Shown piece by piece: positions 25,046-33,287 of a stretch of 64,000 bases of DNA. Origin of the DNA: Thermodesulfovibrionia bacterium (GTDB lineage: Bacteria; Nitrospirota; Thermodesulfovibrionia; UBA6902; BMS3Bbin08). The stretch lies in the NCBI GenBank assembly GCA_030694425.1, contig JAUXYI010000017.1:1-64000 (forward strand), read 5' to 3'. The notes under the pieces are model-generated. The model made no database searches and was not told the DNA's origin. It saw only the letters and a list, made by a program, of their open reading frames with translations. Position 1 is the stretch's first letter, and each line of letters begins with the position of its first letter. The position numbers and the translations under genes were made by a program.

Positions 25046-26455
25046 TTATTTTTGAATTTTAAATTTCAAGAATTCCTCCCCTATCTTCCACACATCGCCT
25101 GCTCCGAGGGTAATCAGTATATCTCCCTTTTTTAACTCTTCATCAAGATAATTAAGTATCTCGCCCCTTTCTTTTATATACGCAATATCCTTCACGCTGT
25201 CTTTTATCCCTTTAAGCAAGACCTCTGAATTTATTCCGTTTAATGGTTTTTCTCCTGCGGGATAAATGTCCATAAGAATGACTTTGTCCGCATCCGTAAA
25301 CGCCGTGAAAAAATCATTCAGTAAATCTCTTGTCCTTGTATATCTATGAGGTTGAAAAAGAACAACCAACCTCCCCTGACGTTTTGAGTTTTGAGTTTTG
25401 AGTTTTGAGTTTTGAGTTATTGCTTCTTTTGCTGCCTTTAGCGTTGCCATAATTTCTGTAGGATGGTGACCATAATCATCAAATATTTTGATTCCGGGAA
25501 CCTCACCCTTAAATTCAAATCTCCTCTGAACACCGGTAAATCCTTTGAGCGCCTCTTTTATCCTGTTACTATCAATGCCGAGTTCATAAGCAACACCAAT
25601 AGCAGCCAGACTGTTGCAAATATTGTGCAAACCCGGAAGCGGCACTTCAAAAAAACCAAGGGAAACACCCCTGAGAATCGCCTCAAATTTTGACCTGAGT
25701 CCTTCTATCTCTATGTTCTCAGCTACAAGGTCAAGCCCTTTACTCAAACCGTATGTGATAAACCTTCTCTGAACTTTTGGTAAAATTTCTTTTATATATT
25801 CGTTCTCAGCGCAAAGCAGTGAAACTCCATAAAATGGCACCTTGTTCACAAAAGACAGGAATGCGTCTTTTAATGCATCAATGTCTTTAAAGAAATCCAT
25901 GTGTTCTCGGTCAATATTGGTAACTACTGCAATAGTAGGCGAGAGTTTTAAGAACGAACCATCGCTCTCGTCTGCTTCTGCCACAAGGTATTCTCCCTGT
26001 CCGAGTCTGGCATTACTGCCAATGCCCTTTAATTTGCCCCCTATCACTACAGTGGGGTCAAACCCTCCGGATGCAAGCAGGCTTGCTATTAAAGATGTAG
26101 TTGTGGTCTTCCCGTGTGCTCCGGCAACTAAAACGCCGTATTTAAGCCTCGCTATTTCCGCAAGCATCTCAGCCCTTGGTATTACAGGGATAGACTGCTT
26201 CCTTGCAGCCAATACCTCAAGGTTATCAGAAGAAACAGCAGAGGAAATAACCACGACATGGGCATCTTTTATATTTTCTGCACCGTGCCCTATTGTTACA
26301 TGAATTCCCAGCGATTTAAGTCTTCTAATTGTCTCGGACTCTTTTAGGTCTGAGCCTGTAACCTCATAGCCAAGATTTTTAAGCACCTCTGCAATGCCGC
26401 TCATGCCCACGCCGCCGATGCCTACAAAATGAACTATCTCAAATTTTCTATACAT
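25046..26455 (-). CDS. murC: UDP-N-acetylmuramate--L-alanine ligase with in-frame repeat insertion
   Basis: Adds L-Ala to UDP-MurNAc. N-terminal VHFVGIGGVGMSGIAEVL, ATP loop GAHGKTTTTSL (residues about 113-123), and the domain-3 block LFQPHRYTRTRDL are present. Between the helix LKAAKEAI and RLVVLFQPHR lie about 12 extra residues, TQNSKLKTQNSKRQG, encoded by a tandem ttttgag heptamer (25381-25418). The 3' end also runs into a ttttgaa-like tract. At 469 residues it is otherwise normal. Confidence 0.96.
   Translation of the reverse strand: MYRKFEIVHFVGIGGVGMSGIAEVLKNLGYEVTGSDLKESETIRRLKSLGIHVTIGHGAENIKDAHVVVISSAVSSDNLEVLAARKQSIPVIPRAEMLAEIARLKYGVLVAGAHGKTTTTSLIASLLASGGFDPTVVIGGKLKGIGSNARLGQGEYLVAEADESDGSFLKLSPTIAVVTNIDREHMDFFKDIDALKDAFLSFVNKVPFYGVSLLCAENEYIKEILPKVQRRFITYGLSKGLDLVAENIEIEGLRSKFEAILRGVSLGFFEVPLPGLHNICNSLAAIGVAYELGIDSNRIKEALKGFTGVQRRFEFKGEVPGIKIFDDYGHHPTEIMATLKAAKEAITQNSKLKTQNSKRQGRLVVLFQPHRYTRTRDLLNDFFTAFTDADKVILMDIYPAGEKPLNGINSEVLLKGIKDSVKDIAYIKERGEILNYLDEELKKGDILITLGAGDVWKIGEEFLKFKIQK
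25381..25418. repeat. Heptanucleotide tandem repeat inside murC
   Basis: Five consecutive copies of the heptamer gttttga on the plus strand, in frame in murC (minus strand). Confidence 0.9.
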
Positions 26456-26511
26456 ATACAGTTATTGAGTGATTGAGGGTCATAAATAATGCCACATTGG
26501 CTTCCATTTCT

Positions 26512-26579
26512 GTCATTGCGGCTTGTCCGCAATCCTTCTTAAGAAAGATTCCCGATCCCGAAGCATCGGGAGGAATGAC
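26512..26579. repeat. Dispersed palindromic repeat between murG and murC
   Basis: gtcattgcgg at the left and ggaatgac at the right bracket internal ttgcggcttgtccgcaa-like and gatcccgaagcatcgggagg hairpins. It is a variant of the gtcattgcgag family. It fills the 159-nt murG-murC gap. Confidence 0.7.
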
Positions 26580-26614
26580 AAATTGTGTGGTTCTACTTAC
26601 GAACTCTTTAGTAA

Positions 26615-27730
26615 TTATTTCCCTGTTCCCTCCTTTTTCGTTTTTATTAGGCTCATTACAAGCTCAAGTATTTTCTTGGTTGCGTCAGGTTTGCCAAGGG
26701 ATTTGCTAATTCTCTCCAACTCTCCAATTGCATCAGGTTCTTCAAATAAATATTTAATTAAATCAAAAAGCGTCTTGCCATTAAGTTCCCTATCAAGAAT
26801 CATCTGGGCTGCGCCGAAGTCCCAGAGTTTTCTTGCATTAACTTCCTGATGATTGCCGGCAGCATAAGGATACGGAATAAGTATGGCTGCTTTCCCGCAT
26901 GCTGTTAGCTCAGCGATGGTGGTTGCGCCAGCCCTTGATATAACAAGGTCTGCAACTGCATATGCATCGGGCATATCATATATAAACGGGATAATGGTTC
27001 CCTTAAAGCCCCTTGCCTGATAGAACTCTCTAATAAAATTAAAGTCTTTTTCTCCTGTTTGATGAAGAAATTGAATTTTATCTTTATACCTTTCCAGATA
27101 TACCAGCGCTTCAGTTACTGCTTTATTAATCTTATTTGCGCCTAAACTGCCGCCAAATACAAATATTGTAAAAAGTTCCTTATTAAGACGGAATGTATCG
27201 TAACCCCTATTTCTGTCTCCTTTTAATATCTCATCTCTTATAGGATTACCTGTAAGATAGGTTCTATCTTTTGAGAAGAAATCCATGCTTTCAAGGTATG
27301 TTACTGCAACCATATTTACAAATTTTCCGAGCAATTTGTTGGTAAGCCCTGGTGTTGTGTTTTGTTCATGTATTATTGTAGGTATGCCCATAAAATGCGC
27401 GCTAAAAAGCACAGGGCCCGAACAATAACCGCCAACACCCAGAACTACATCGGGTTTAACCTCTTTAAGAATTGCTCTGGAATCTTTTATAGATAACGGC
27501 ACCTTGCCAATAGATTTAATCGTCTTGAAAATACCCCGTCCAACAATACCCTCAGACCTTATAAATCTTATGTCAAAACCTTCTTTCGGGACTATTGTTA
27601 ACTCAATGCCTTCAGTAGTCCCGATAAAAGTTATCTCTGCATTGTTTATTGTCTTTTTTAATTCTTTGGCAATAGCGATTCCAGGGAATACATGGCCGCC
27701 TGTGCCACCGCCTGCAATTACCACCTTCAT
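26615..27730 (-). CDS. murG: UDP-GlcNAc:lipid I glycosyltransferase
   Basis: GT28 enzyme that turns lipid I into lipid II on the inner face of the membrane. The glycine-rich N-terminus VIAGGGTGGHVFPGIAIA, the GVGGYCSGP loop, FGGSLGANKIN, and the donor-binding block VISRAGATTIAELTACGKAAILIPYPYAAGNHQ are all present. 371 residues. Its ATG overlaps the ftsW stop (TAAATG region at 27727-27730), so the two are translationally coupled. Confidence 0.97.
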   Translation of the reverse strand: MKVVIAGGGTGGHVFPGIAIAKELKKTINNAEITFIGTTEGIELTIVPKEGFDIRFIRSEGIVGRGIFKTIKSIGKVPLSIKDSRAILKEVKPDVVLGVGGYCSGPVLFSAHFMGIPTIIHEQNTTPGLTNKLLGKFVNMVAVTYLESMDFFSKDRTYLTGNPIRDEILKGDRNRGYDTFRLNKELFTIFVFGGSLGANKINKAVTEALVYLERYKDKIQFLHQTGEKDFNFIREFYQARGFKGTIIPFIYDMPDAYAVADLVISRAGATTIAELTACGKAAILIPYPYAAGNHQEVNARKLWDFGAAQMILDRELNGKTLFDLIKYLFEEPDAIGELERISKSLGKPDATKKILELVMSLIKTKKEGTGK

Positions 27731-28977
27731 TTATATCTCTTCCACCTTGAAACAGGCATTGATATTCTACCCCCTCTTGGTTTCCCCATGGATATAGAGT
27801 TAAAAGCTCCTCTATCTACATTTCTTGATAATTTAGAACCGAGCTGCATCTGAACTCGGGTCGTACTGATTAAAGGGTTGCAGCAATTTTTGGATATATT
27901 TATAAGTATGCCTACTGCCATCATGTTTACAAGAAGGGCTGAGCCGCCGTAACTTATGAATGGCAGCGGTAACCCCTTTGTTGGCATTAAGCCTGTAGAA
28001 ACAGCAAAATTTATAAGTGCCTGGCTTCCTATCATTATAGTTAGGCCAATGGCAAGATAATAACCAAAAGAATCTTCTGCCTGCATCGCGATTTTAAAAC
28101 CTCTTATTAAAAGATAGACGAAAAGACCAACCACAATTATTGTGCCTATAAGCCCTGTTTCCTCTCCTATTAATGAAAAGATAAAATCAGTGTGCGCCTC
28201 TGGCAGAAAATAAAGCTTTTGTTTACTGCTGCCAAGGCCTACGCCTGTAATCCATCCCCTTCCAAATGCATAAAAAGATTGAATCAACTGATATCCGGTG
28301 CCCTGTGAATCTTTCCATGGGTCAATAAAAGCTAATATCCTTTTCAGTCTGTAAGGAGCAGCTATAATAAGTACCGCAACAGCAGGGATTGACACAGCAA
28401 TAACACTCACAATATACCTCCATCGTATACCGCCTATAATTAACAGAGTCAGTGTAATAATGCCTATGCTCATTGCTGCTCCAAAATCAGGCTGCAGAAG
28501 GATAATACCCTGGAAAACAATCATCACAGCAATCGGAATCATAATTCCGTAACGTAAGGTATTCATCCTGTTAGCATTTCTGCTTATATATTTAGATAGG
28601 AATACCACCATTGTTATTTTTGCAAATTCTGAGGGCTGAAAAGTTAACAGCCGCATATTAATCCATCTTTTAACCGTGCTTTTTGCTCCTGCAGACATTC
28701 CAATGCCTGGTACAAAAACCAGAATGAGAAGAATAAAGGAAAATACAAGCAAGGGGATAACAAACCTTTTGAGGTCCTGATAATCTAATTTTACGAAAAA
28801 AATCATCCCCATAAAACCAATGAGAGCAGAAAAAAGGTGCTTCCATATGTAGTGGAAACTATTGCCGTATTTTTCTGTTGACATAAAGGCGCTTGAGCTG
28901 TAAACCATGATAATCCCTATGCAAAGAAGAATTACCACTGGTACGAGTATGCCGCGTGTATTTTTTTCCAGAATCAT
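27727..28977 (-). CDS. ftsW: Peptidoglycan glycosyltransferase FtsW
   Basis: SEDS-family polymerase of the divisome. About ten transmembrane segments start with VVILLCIGIIMVYSSSA. The SEDS signature is seen in LLQPDFGAAMSIGIITL and in SYGGSALLVNMMAVGILINI near the end. The core is followed by an unusual 45-residue basic tail, with RVQMQLGSKLSRNVDRGA and then PRGGRISMPVSRWKRYK, predicted to be cytoplasmic. Overlaps murG at its 3' end. Assigned as FtsW rather than RodA because it sits inside the dcw cluster with ftsI upstream. Confidence 0.95.
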   Translation of the reverse strand: MILEKNTRGILVPVVILLCIGIIMVYSSSAFMSTEKYGNSFHYIWKHLFSALIGFMGMIFFVKLDYQDLKRFVIPLLVFSFILLILVFVPGIGMSAGAKSTVKRWINMRLLTFQPSEFAKITMVVFLSKYISRNANRMNTLRYGIMIPIAVMIVFQGIILLQPDFGAAMSIGIITLTLLIIGGIRWRYIVSVIAVSIPAVAVLIIAAPYRLKRILAFIDPWKDSQGTGYQLIQSFYAFGRGWITGVGLGSSKQKLYFLPEAHTDFIFSLIGEETGLIGTIIVVGLFVYLLIRGFKIAMQAEDSFGYYLAIGLTIMIGSQALINFAVSTGLMPTKGLPLPFISYGGSALLVNMMAVGILINISKNCCNPLISTTRVQMQLGSKLSRNVDRGAFNSISMGKPRGGRISMPVSRWKRYK

Positions 28978-28998
28978 ATATCACCCACAAAAATCCCA

Positions 28999-29088
28999 GA
29001 GTGTAGAACACAGAATACAGAACCCAGACTAACAAATATCTATTTTTCTTTGTCTGTAATCTGTCATCTGTGTTCTGTAATCTGTTTT
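28999..29088. repeat. Heptad-like repeat tract at the murD 3' end
   Basis: Degenerate cagaaca/tctgtaa heptads in both orientations; the last codons of murD (KQITEHR) are read from it. Confidence 0.6.
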
Positions 29089-30593
29089 ACCGCCTCTTTA
29101 AATTTTCTTCCCCTGTCTTCAAAATCTGCAAACATATCGAAACTTGCGCATCCTGGGGACAACAATACAGCATCACCGGCAGATGCCTTTGACATAGACA
29201 TTTCAACAGCCTCTTTAATATCCTTAACAAATACCGTATCTGCCGCTCCTTCTAATGCCTTTGCAATTTTCTCTTTTGCTTCACCAAGCAGAATAAGCGC
29301 TTTTACTTTTTTCTTTACTAAATCTTTCAAAACTGTAAAATCGCCGTCTTTATCTCTTCCGCCCATAATCAATACAATATTTTTAAGGCCCTCCAGAGAT
29401 TTAACCACAGCTCCTACATTTGTCCCTTTGGAATCATTAATAAAACTTACCCCGTCAATCTCGCAAACAAATTCAAGCCTGTGCTCAAGACCGGAAAAAT
29501 CCTTAAGCACATCTCTGATAGCCTCTGCAGAACATCCGCAAATCAATGCAGCAAGAGAAGCCGCCATTGAATTCTCAAGATTATGAACTCCTTTAATCTT
29601 TATTTCATCAGTTGTGATAATATGGAAGGGGGGGACAACTCCCTTCCGTAAAAAACCGGAAGGGGTTGTCCCTGGGGTGGAAAGCAGATTAGAGAGGAGT
29701 CCTCCATTTTTATAATAAATTCCTTGGACTTCTGTCTTTCGACTGAAAAACAATACATTTATATTCCTTAATTTTGATTTTTGAGTTTTAACTTTTGATT
29801 TATATAGTTCCATAATTGTCGGGTCATCGGCATTAAGAATCAGGTAATCGTCAGGACCCTGATTTTTGAATATATTTGCTTTTGCGTCAATGTATTCCTC
29901 CATGCTTCTGTATCTGTTAAGATGGTCCGGGGTTATATTAAGTATCAAAGCAACAAAGGGTCTAAAATCTCTTATGGTCTCCAGTTGAAAACTGGAAATC
30001 TCTGTAACGATGTAATCTATTTTTAATTCTTCACTTTCAACTCTTAATTTATTCAATTCTTCTGTCAGTGCATTGCCGATGTTACCAGCCAGCAGAGTTT
30101 TAAAACCTGCCCTTTTCAGCATTAAATCAATAAGAGTAGTTGTTGTTGACTTGCCATTAGTGCCTGTAATCCCTATAAAAGCTGGTAATGCGTGATGCGT
30201 AATGGGTAATGAGTTCATTTTTGTGTTTTGTTTTTTACTCATAACTCTTAACTCATCACTCATTACTATCTGATAAGCAAGTTCCAGCTCTCCGATAACA
30301 GGTATGCCCTTCCCCTTTGCATGAATAAGGGGCGGGATATCAGGCGGCACACCGGGGCTTACAACTATCAGGTCTGAATTGCTGAATATTTCTTCAGGAT
30401 GTCCGCCAGCTATAACCTCAACAGAAGGGGCAAGTTTCTTTATATCATCTGCAAGAAAATCATATGATTTAACATCTGTCACACTTACTTTTGCACCAAA
30501 TGAGGATAGAAGATTTGCGGAACCGACCCCGCTTCTTGCCAGGCCAACCACAAGGACTTTTCTATCCTTAAATTTGAAATTTTCCATTATCAT
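29064..30593 (-). CDS. murD: UDP-MurNAc-L-alanine--D-glutamate ligase with in-frame repeat insertions
   Basis: Adds D-Glu to UDP-MurNAc-L-Ala. N-terminal VLVVGLARSGVGSANLL, ATP loop GITGTNGKSTTTTL, and the C-terminal blocks INDSKGTNVGAVVKSL and VLLSPGCASFDMF are clear. Between ELELAYQIV and the ATP loop are about 25 extra residues (SDELRVMSKKQNTKMNSLPI...) read from a repeat tract at 30184-30267. Smaller repeat-like inserts read LNKLRVESEELK and KVKTQKSKLRN. ATG at 30593 is preferred: GGGAGGG lies 5 nt upstream. The start further upstream would be inside a GC-rich hairpin. Confidence 0.94.
   Translation of the reverse strand: MIMENFKFKDRKVLVVGLARSGVGSANLLSSFGAKVSVTDVKSYDFLADDIKKLAPSVEVIAGGHPEEIFSNSDLIVVSPGVPPDIPPLIHAKGKGIPVIGELELAYQIVMSDELRVMSKKQNTKMNSLPITHHALPAFIGITGTNGKSTTTTLIDLMLKRAGFKTLLAGNIGNALTEELNKLRVESEELKIDYIVTEISSFQLETIRDFRPFVALILNITPDHLNRYRSMEEYIDAKANIFKNQGPDDYLILNADDPTIMELYKSKVKTQKSKLRNINVLFFSRKTEVQGIYYKNGGLLSNLLSTPGTTPSGFLRKGVVPPFHIITTDEIKIKGVHNLENSMAASLAALICGCSAEAIRDVLKDFSGLEHRLEFVCEIDGVSFINDSKGTNVGAVVKSLEGLKNIVLIMGGRDKDGDFTVLKDLVKKKVKALILLGEAKEKIAKALEGAADTVFVKDIKEAVEMSMSKASAGDAVLLSPGCASFDMFADFEDRGRKFKEAVKQITEHR
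30184..30267. repeat. Degenerate tandem repeat tract inside murD
   Basis: Plus-strand sequence made of ggtaatgcgtgatgcgtaat-like units, a T-rich stretch, then aactcttaactcatcactca. In frame in murD. Confidence 0.7.
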
Positions 30594-30595
30594 CT

Positions 30596-30643
30596 CACCC
30601 TCCCCCATCCCCCTCCCCTTGAGGGAGGGGGATGGGGGAGGGG
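30596..30643. repeat. GC-rich perfect hairpin repeat upstream of murD
   Basis: A stem of about 21 bp (ccctcccccatccccctccc and its complement) closes on a ttga loop. On the minus strand its arm reads GGGGGAGGG and acts as the ribosome-binding site of murD. Confidence 0.8.
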
Positions 30644-30676
30644 TAATTTTTATCCTCCTTTATATGTCACGAAGTT

Positions 30677-31759
30677 TCATCTTACCTTTAAAGTCGTCAG
30701 GCTCAAAAGAGCAAGTATAATCCCGATTATCCAGAATCTTACAATTACCTTTGGCTCAGGCCATCCTTTTAGCTCAAAATGGTGATGCAAAGGCGCCATC
30801 TTAAAAATGCGTTTCCCTGTAATCTTGTAAGACACAACCTGTAATATCACTGAAATCGTCTCAACAACAAAAATACCGCCAACAATAAGTAAAACTAATT
30901 CATGCTTAGTTATTACTGCAAGTGTTCCCAGCGTACCGCCAAGCCCAAGGGACCCTACATCTCCCATAAATATTTCAGCAGGATAGCTGTTATACCATAG
31001 AAAGCCCAGCGTAGCGCCGAACATCGCACCGCAGAAGACAGTAAGTTCCCCTATCCCCGGCAGATAAAGCACTTGAAGGTACCGCGCAAATCCTGAATGC
31101 CCTGATATATATACAAGGGCGCCGTTAGCCAGTGTTGCTATGCCAACAAGCCCTATGGCAAGACCATCTATGCCATCTGTAAGATTAACAGCATTAGAAG
31201 CGCCGACAATAACAAAAACAGAAAAAGGAATATAAAACCAGCCCATGTCTAACAACCATTTCTTGAAAAAAGGTATGCTGAGCTTTGAAGCATAAGGGTC
31301 GCCGGGGTTATAGTAAAGCAGCAGCCCTATTGCCAGCGCCAGAACTATTTGAGCGGCAAATTTATATCTTGCCTTCAATCCTTTTGCATTTTGTTTCTTT
31401 ATCTTAAGATAATCATCCACGAGACCGATACTGCCAAAACCAAATACTGCAGTAAGCATTATCCATATATATTTATTGCTGATGTCTCCCCACATTAAAA
31501 CGCTCAAGATTATAGCGGAAAGAATTAAAATACCGCCCATTGTGGGGGTGCCGGTTTTGTCAAGATGGGTCACGGGCCCATCATATCTGACATGCTGTGT
31601 AAAGCTAAATTGTCTCAGCCTTCCTATAACCCACGGCGCCAGAAGAAAATTTATTGAAAAGGCTGTAACAATCGCAAGGGCAGTTCTGAAAGTAATGTAA
31701 CGGAATACATTAAATGGAGAAAAAATTTCATGAAGGGAATAAAATAAAGAATATAGCAC
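30677..31759 (-). CDS. mraY: Phospho-MurNAc-pentapeptide translocase
   Basis: Integral membrane enzyme making lipid I from undecaprenyl phosphate. Family blocks: TPTMGGILIL, the Asp pair in GLVDDYLKIKK, NAVNLTDGIDGLAIG, GDVGSLGLGGTLG, and MAPLHHHFELKGWPE near the C-terminus. Ten transmembrane helices are expected over 360 residues. The GTG at 31759 follows GAGGGTAAAG and lies 2 nt before the murF stop, consistent with coupling. Confidence 0.97.
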   Translation of the reverse strand: MLYSLFYSLHEIFSPFNVFRYITFRTALAIVTAFSINFLLAPWVIGRLRQFSFTQHVRYDGPVTHLDKTGTPTMGGILILSAIILSVLMWGDISNKYIWIMLTAVFGFGSIGLVDDYLKIKKQNAKGLKARYKFAAQIVLALAIGLLLYYNPGDPYASKLSIPFFKKWLLDMGWFYIPFSVFVIVGASNAVNLTDGIDGLAIGLVGIATLANGALVYISGHSGFARYLQVLYLPGIGELTVFCGAMFGATLGFLWYNSYPAEIFMGDVGSLGLGGTLGTLAVITKHELVLLIVGGIFVVETISVILQVVSYKITGKRIFKMAPLHHHFELKGWPEPKVIVRFWIIGIILALLSLTTLKVR

Positions 31760-31761
31760 CT

Positions 31762-33168
31762 TTACCCTCTTATCCTTTCTATTATTCTTTCCATGCCCAT
31801 TGCACGTGAACCCTTTATAAGAACAACATCCCTTTGTTTGATTATACCGGAGATGTTCTGTCCAGCTTCATCTGCATTGTTAAAAGCATAAATTGTAAAT
31901 CCTGAGTTACTTCCAAGTTTCTGATTTATTTCTTCCCTGCTTTTTTGTGCAGCAAGACTCATCATCTCTCCGACTGCAACAAAAATATTAATGCCCGTAT
32001 CAGCAGCCATTTTTATAATATCTGAGTGTGCCTTCCCTGAAAATTCACCCAGTTCGAGCATATCGCCGAGAACAGCAACCGCTCTTCCTTCACCTTTCAT
32101 ATGCACTAATTCTTTTAATGCCTCTTTCATTGATGAAGGATTAGCATTGTAAGAATCATTTATTAAAGTTATGCTGCTCTGTCTTACAACCTCGAACCTC
32201 ATGGGAAAGGCTTTATAAGACTCAAGGGCAGTTTTTATTTCTTCAAGAGACATGCCAAGGGAAAGACAGACAGCAGATGCAGCAAGTGCATTATATACAT
32301 TAAATAATCCATGGACATTCAATGTAATTGATATACTCCCTACGTCTCTGAATTTCAATCTAAAACTGCTGCCGTTGTCAGTCGCAACTACATCATCAGC
32401 CCTTACATCAGAATTACTATTTACTGAAAAAGTAATTAATCTGGCATCAAAATTTCCCTGTGTACGAATTGATTCATATCCCTGCATCAAAAAGCTATCA
32501 TCAGCGTTAAGGACAATCGCAGCGAGTCCTTTTAAAATCTCCAGTTTCGCACTTCTTATTGATTCAAGGCTCCCAAGATTGCCAATATGCGCAGAACCTA
32601 TATTTGTAATCACGCCGTAAGTAGGAATAGCTATTTCACACAACCTTCTTATCTCACCCGATGCATTCATTCCAAGCTCAAGAACAGCCACCTCGTCATC
32701 AGGCGCAATCCTTGTAAGGCTCAGGGGCAAGCCAATATGATTATTAAGATTGCCCTCATTTTTAATAACCTTAAAACGTTTAGAAAGAATGGCGTATAGC
32801 ATCTCTTTTGTCGTTGTTTTGCCATTGCTCCCTGTAATTGCAATAACAGAAATATCCTGTTTCAGTCTCAGGAAATGCGCCAGATCCTGTAATGCCCTCA
32901 GGGTATCTTCTACATAAATAATTACCTTTCCCTCCGACACTTCTTGAGGCTCAATATCTACAACAGCGCCATCCCCTTTTAAAAGGGCTTCTTTAAGAAA
33001 ATCATGACCATCAAACCTCTGTCCCCTTAAGGTAAAGAATATTTCACCATCTGAAATAGTGCGTGAATCTATTGAAACACCTCTGAAATGTTCCGGTGAC
33101 TTTAAATCCCCGGACAACAATTTGCCGCTTGTTGCCTTGATGATTTCCTCTGTCGTCAAATTCGCCAT
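31762..33168 (-). CDS. murF: UDP-MurNAc-tripeptide--D-Ala-D-Ala ligase
   Basis: Adds the D-Ala-D-Ala dipeptide. ATP loop IAITGSNGKTTTKEML, ELGMNASGEIRRL, and LINDSYNANPSSMKEAL are present. ATG at 33168 (MANLTTEEIIKATSGKLLSG) is chosen; a start 45 nt further upstream would read residues MEGVRVRVTKGS from a dispersed gggtgaggg repeat and is unlikely to be native. 468 residues with this start. No strong ribosome-binding site is visible. Confidence 0.95.
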   Translation of the reverse strand: MANLTTEEIIKATSGKLLSGDLKSPEHFRGVSIDSRTISDGEIFFTLRGQRFDGHDFLKEALLKGDGAVVDIEPQEVSEGKVIIYVEDTLRALQDLAHFLRLKQDISVIAITGSNGKTTTKEMLYAILSKRFKVIKNEGNLNNHIGLPLSLTRIAPDDEVAVLELGMNASGEIRRLCEIAIPTYGVITNIGSAHIGNLGSLESIRSAKLEILKGLAAIVLNADDSFLMQGYESIRTQGNFDARLITFSVNSNSDVRADDVVATDNGSSFRLKFRDVGSISITLNVHGLFNVYNALAASAVCLSLGMSLEEIKTALESYKAFPMRFEVVRQSSITLINDSYNANPSSMKEALKELVHMKGEGRAVAVLGDMLELGEFSGKAHSDIIKMAADTGINIFVAVGEMMSLAAQKSREEINQKLGSNSGFTIYAFNNADEAGQNISGIIKQRDVVLIKGSRAMGMERIIERIRG

Positions 33169-33189
33169 ATCTTTAATTGAACCTTTTGT

Positions 33190-33278
33190 CACCCTCACCC
33201 TGACCCCCTCCAATCAAGGGAGGGGGAACTATAGTAGTCCCCCTCTCCCCTTGTGGGAGAGGGTCAGGGTGAGGGGTA
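33190..33278. repeat. Double GC-rich hairpin repeat between murE and murF
   Basis: caccctcaccctgaccc (left) and gggtcagggtgagggg (right) form outer arms around two inner hairpins (ccctcc/ggaggg type and ccctctcccc/gggagaggg type). Confidence 0.75.
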
Positions 33279-33287
33279 TTTTCATTC

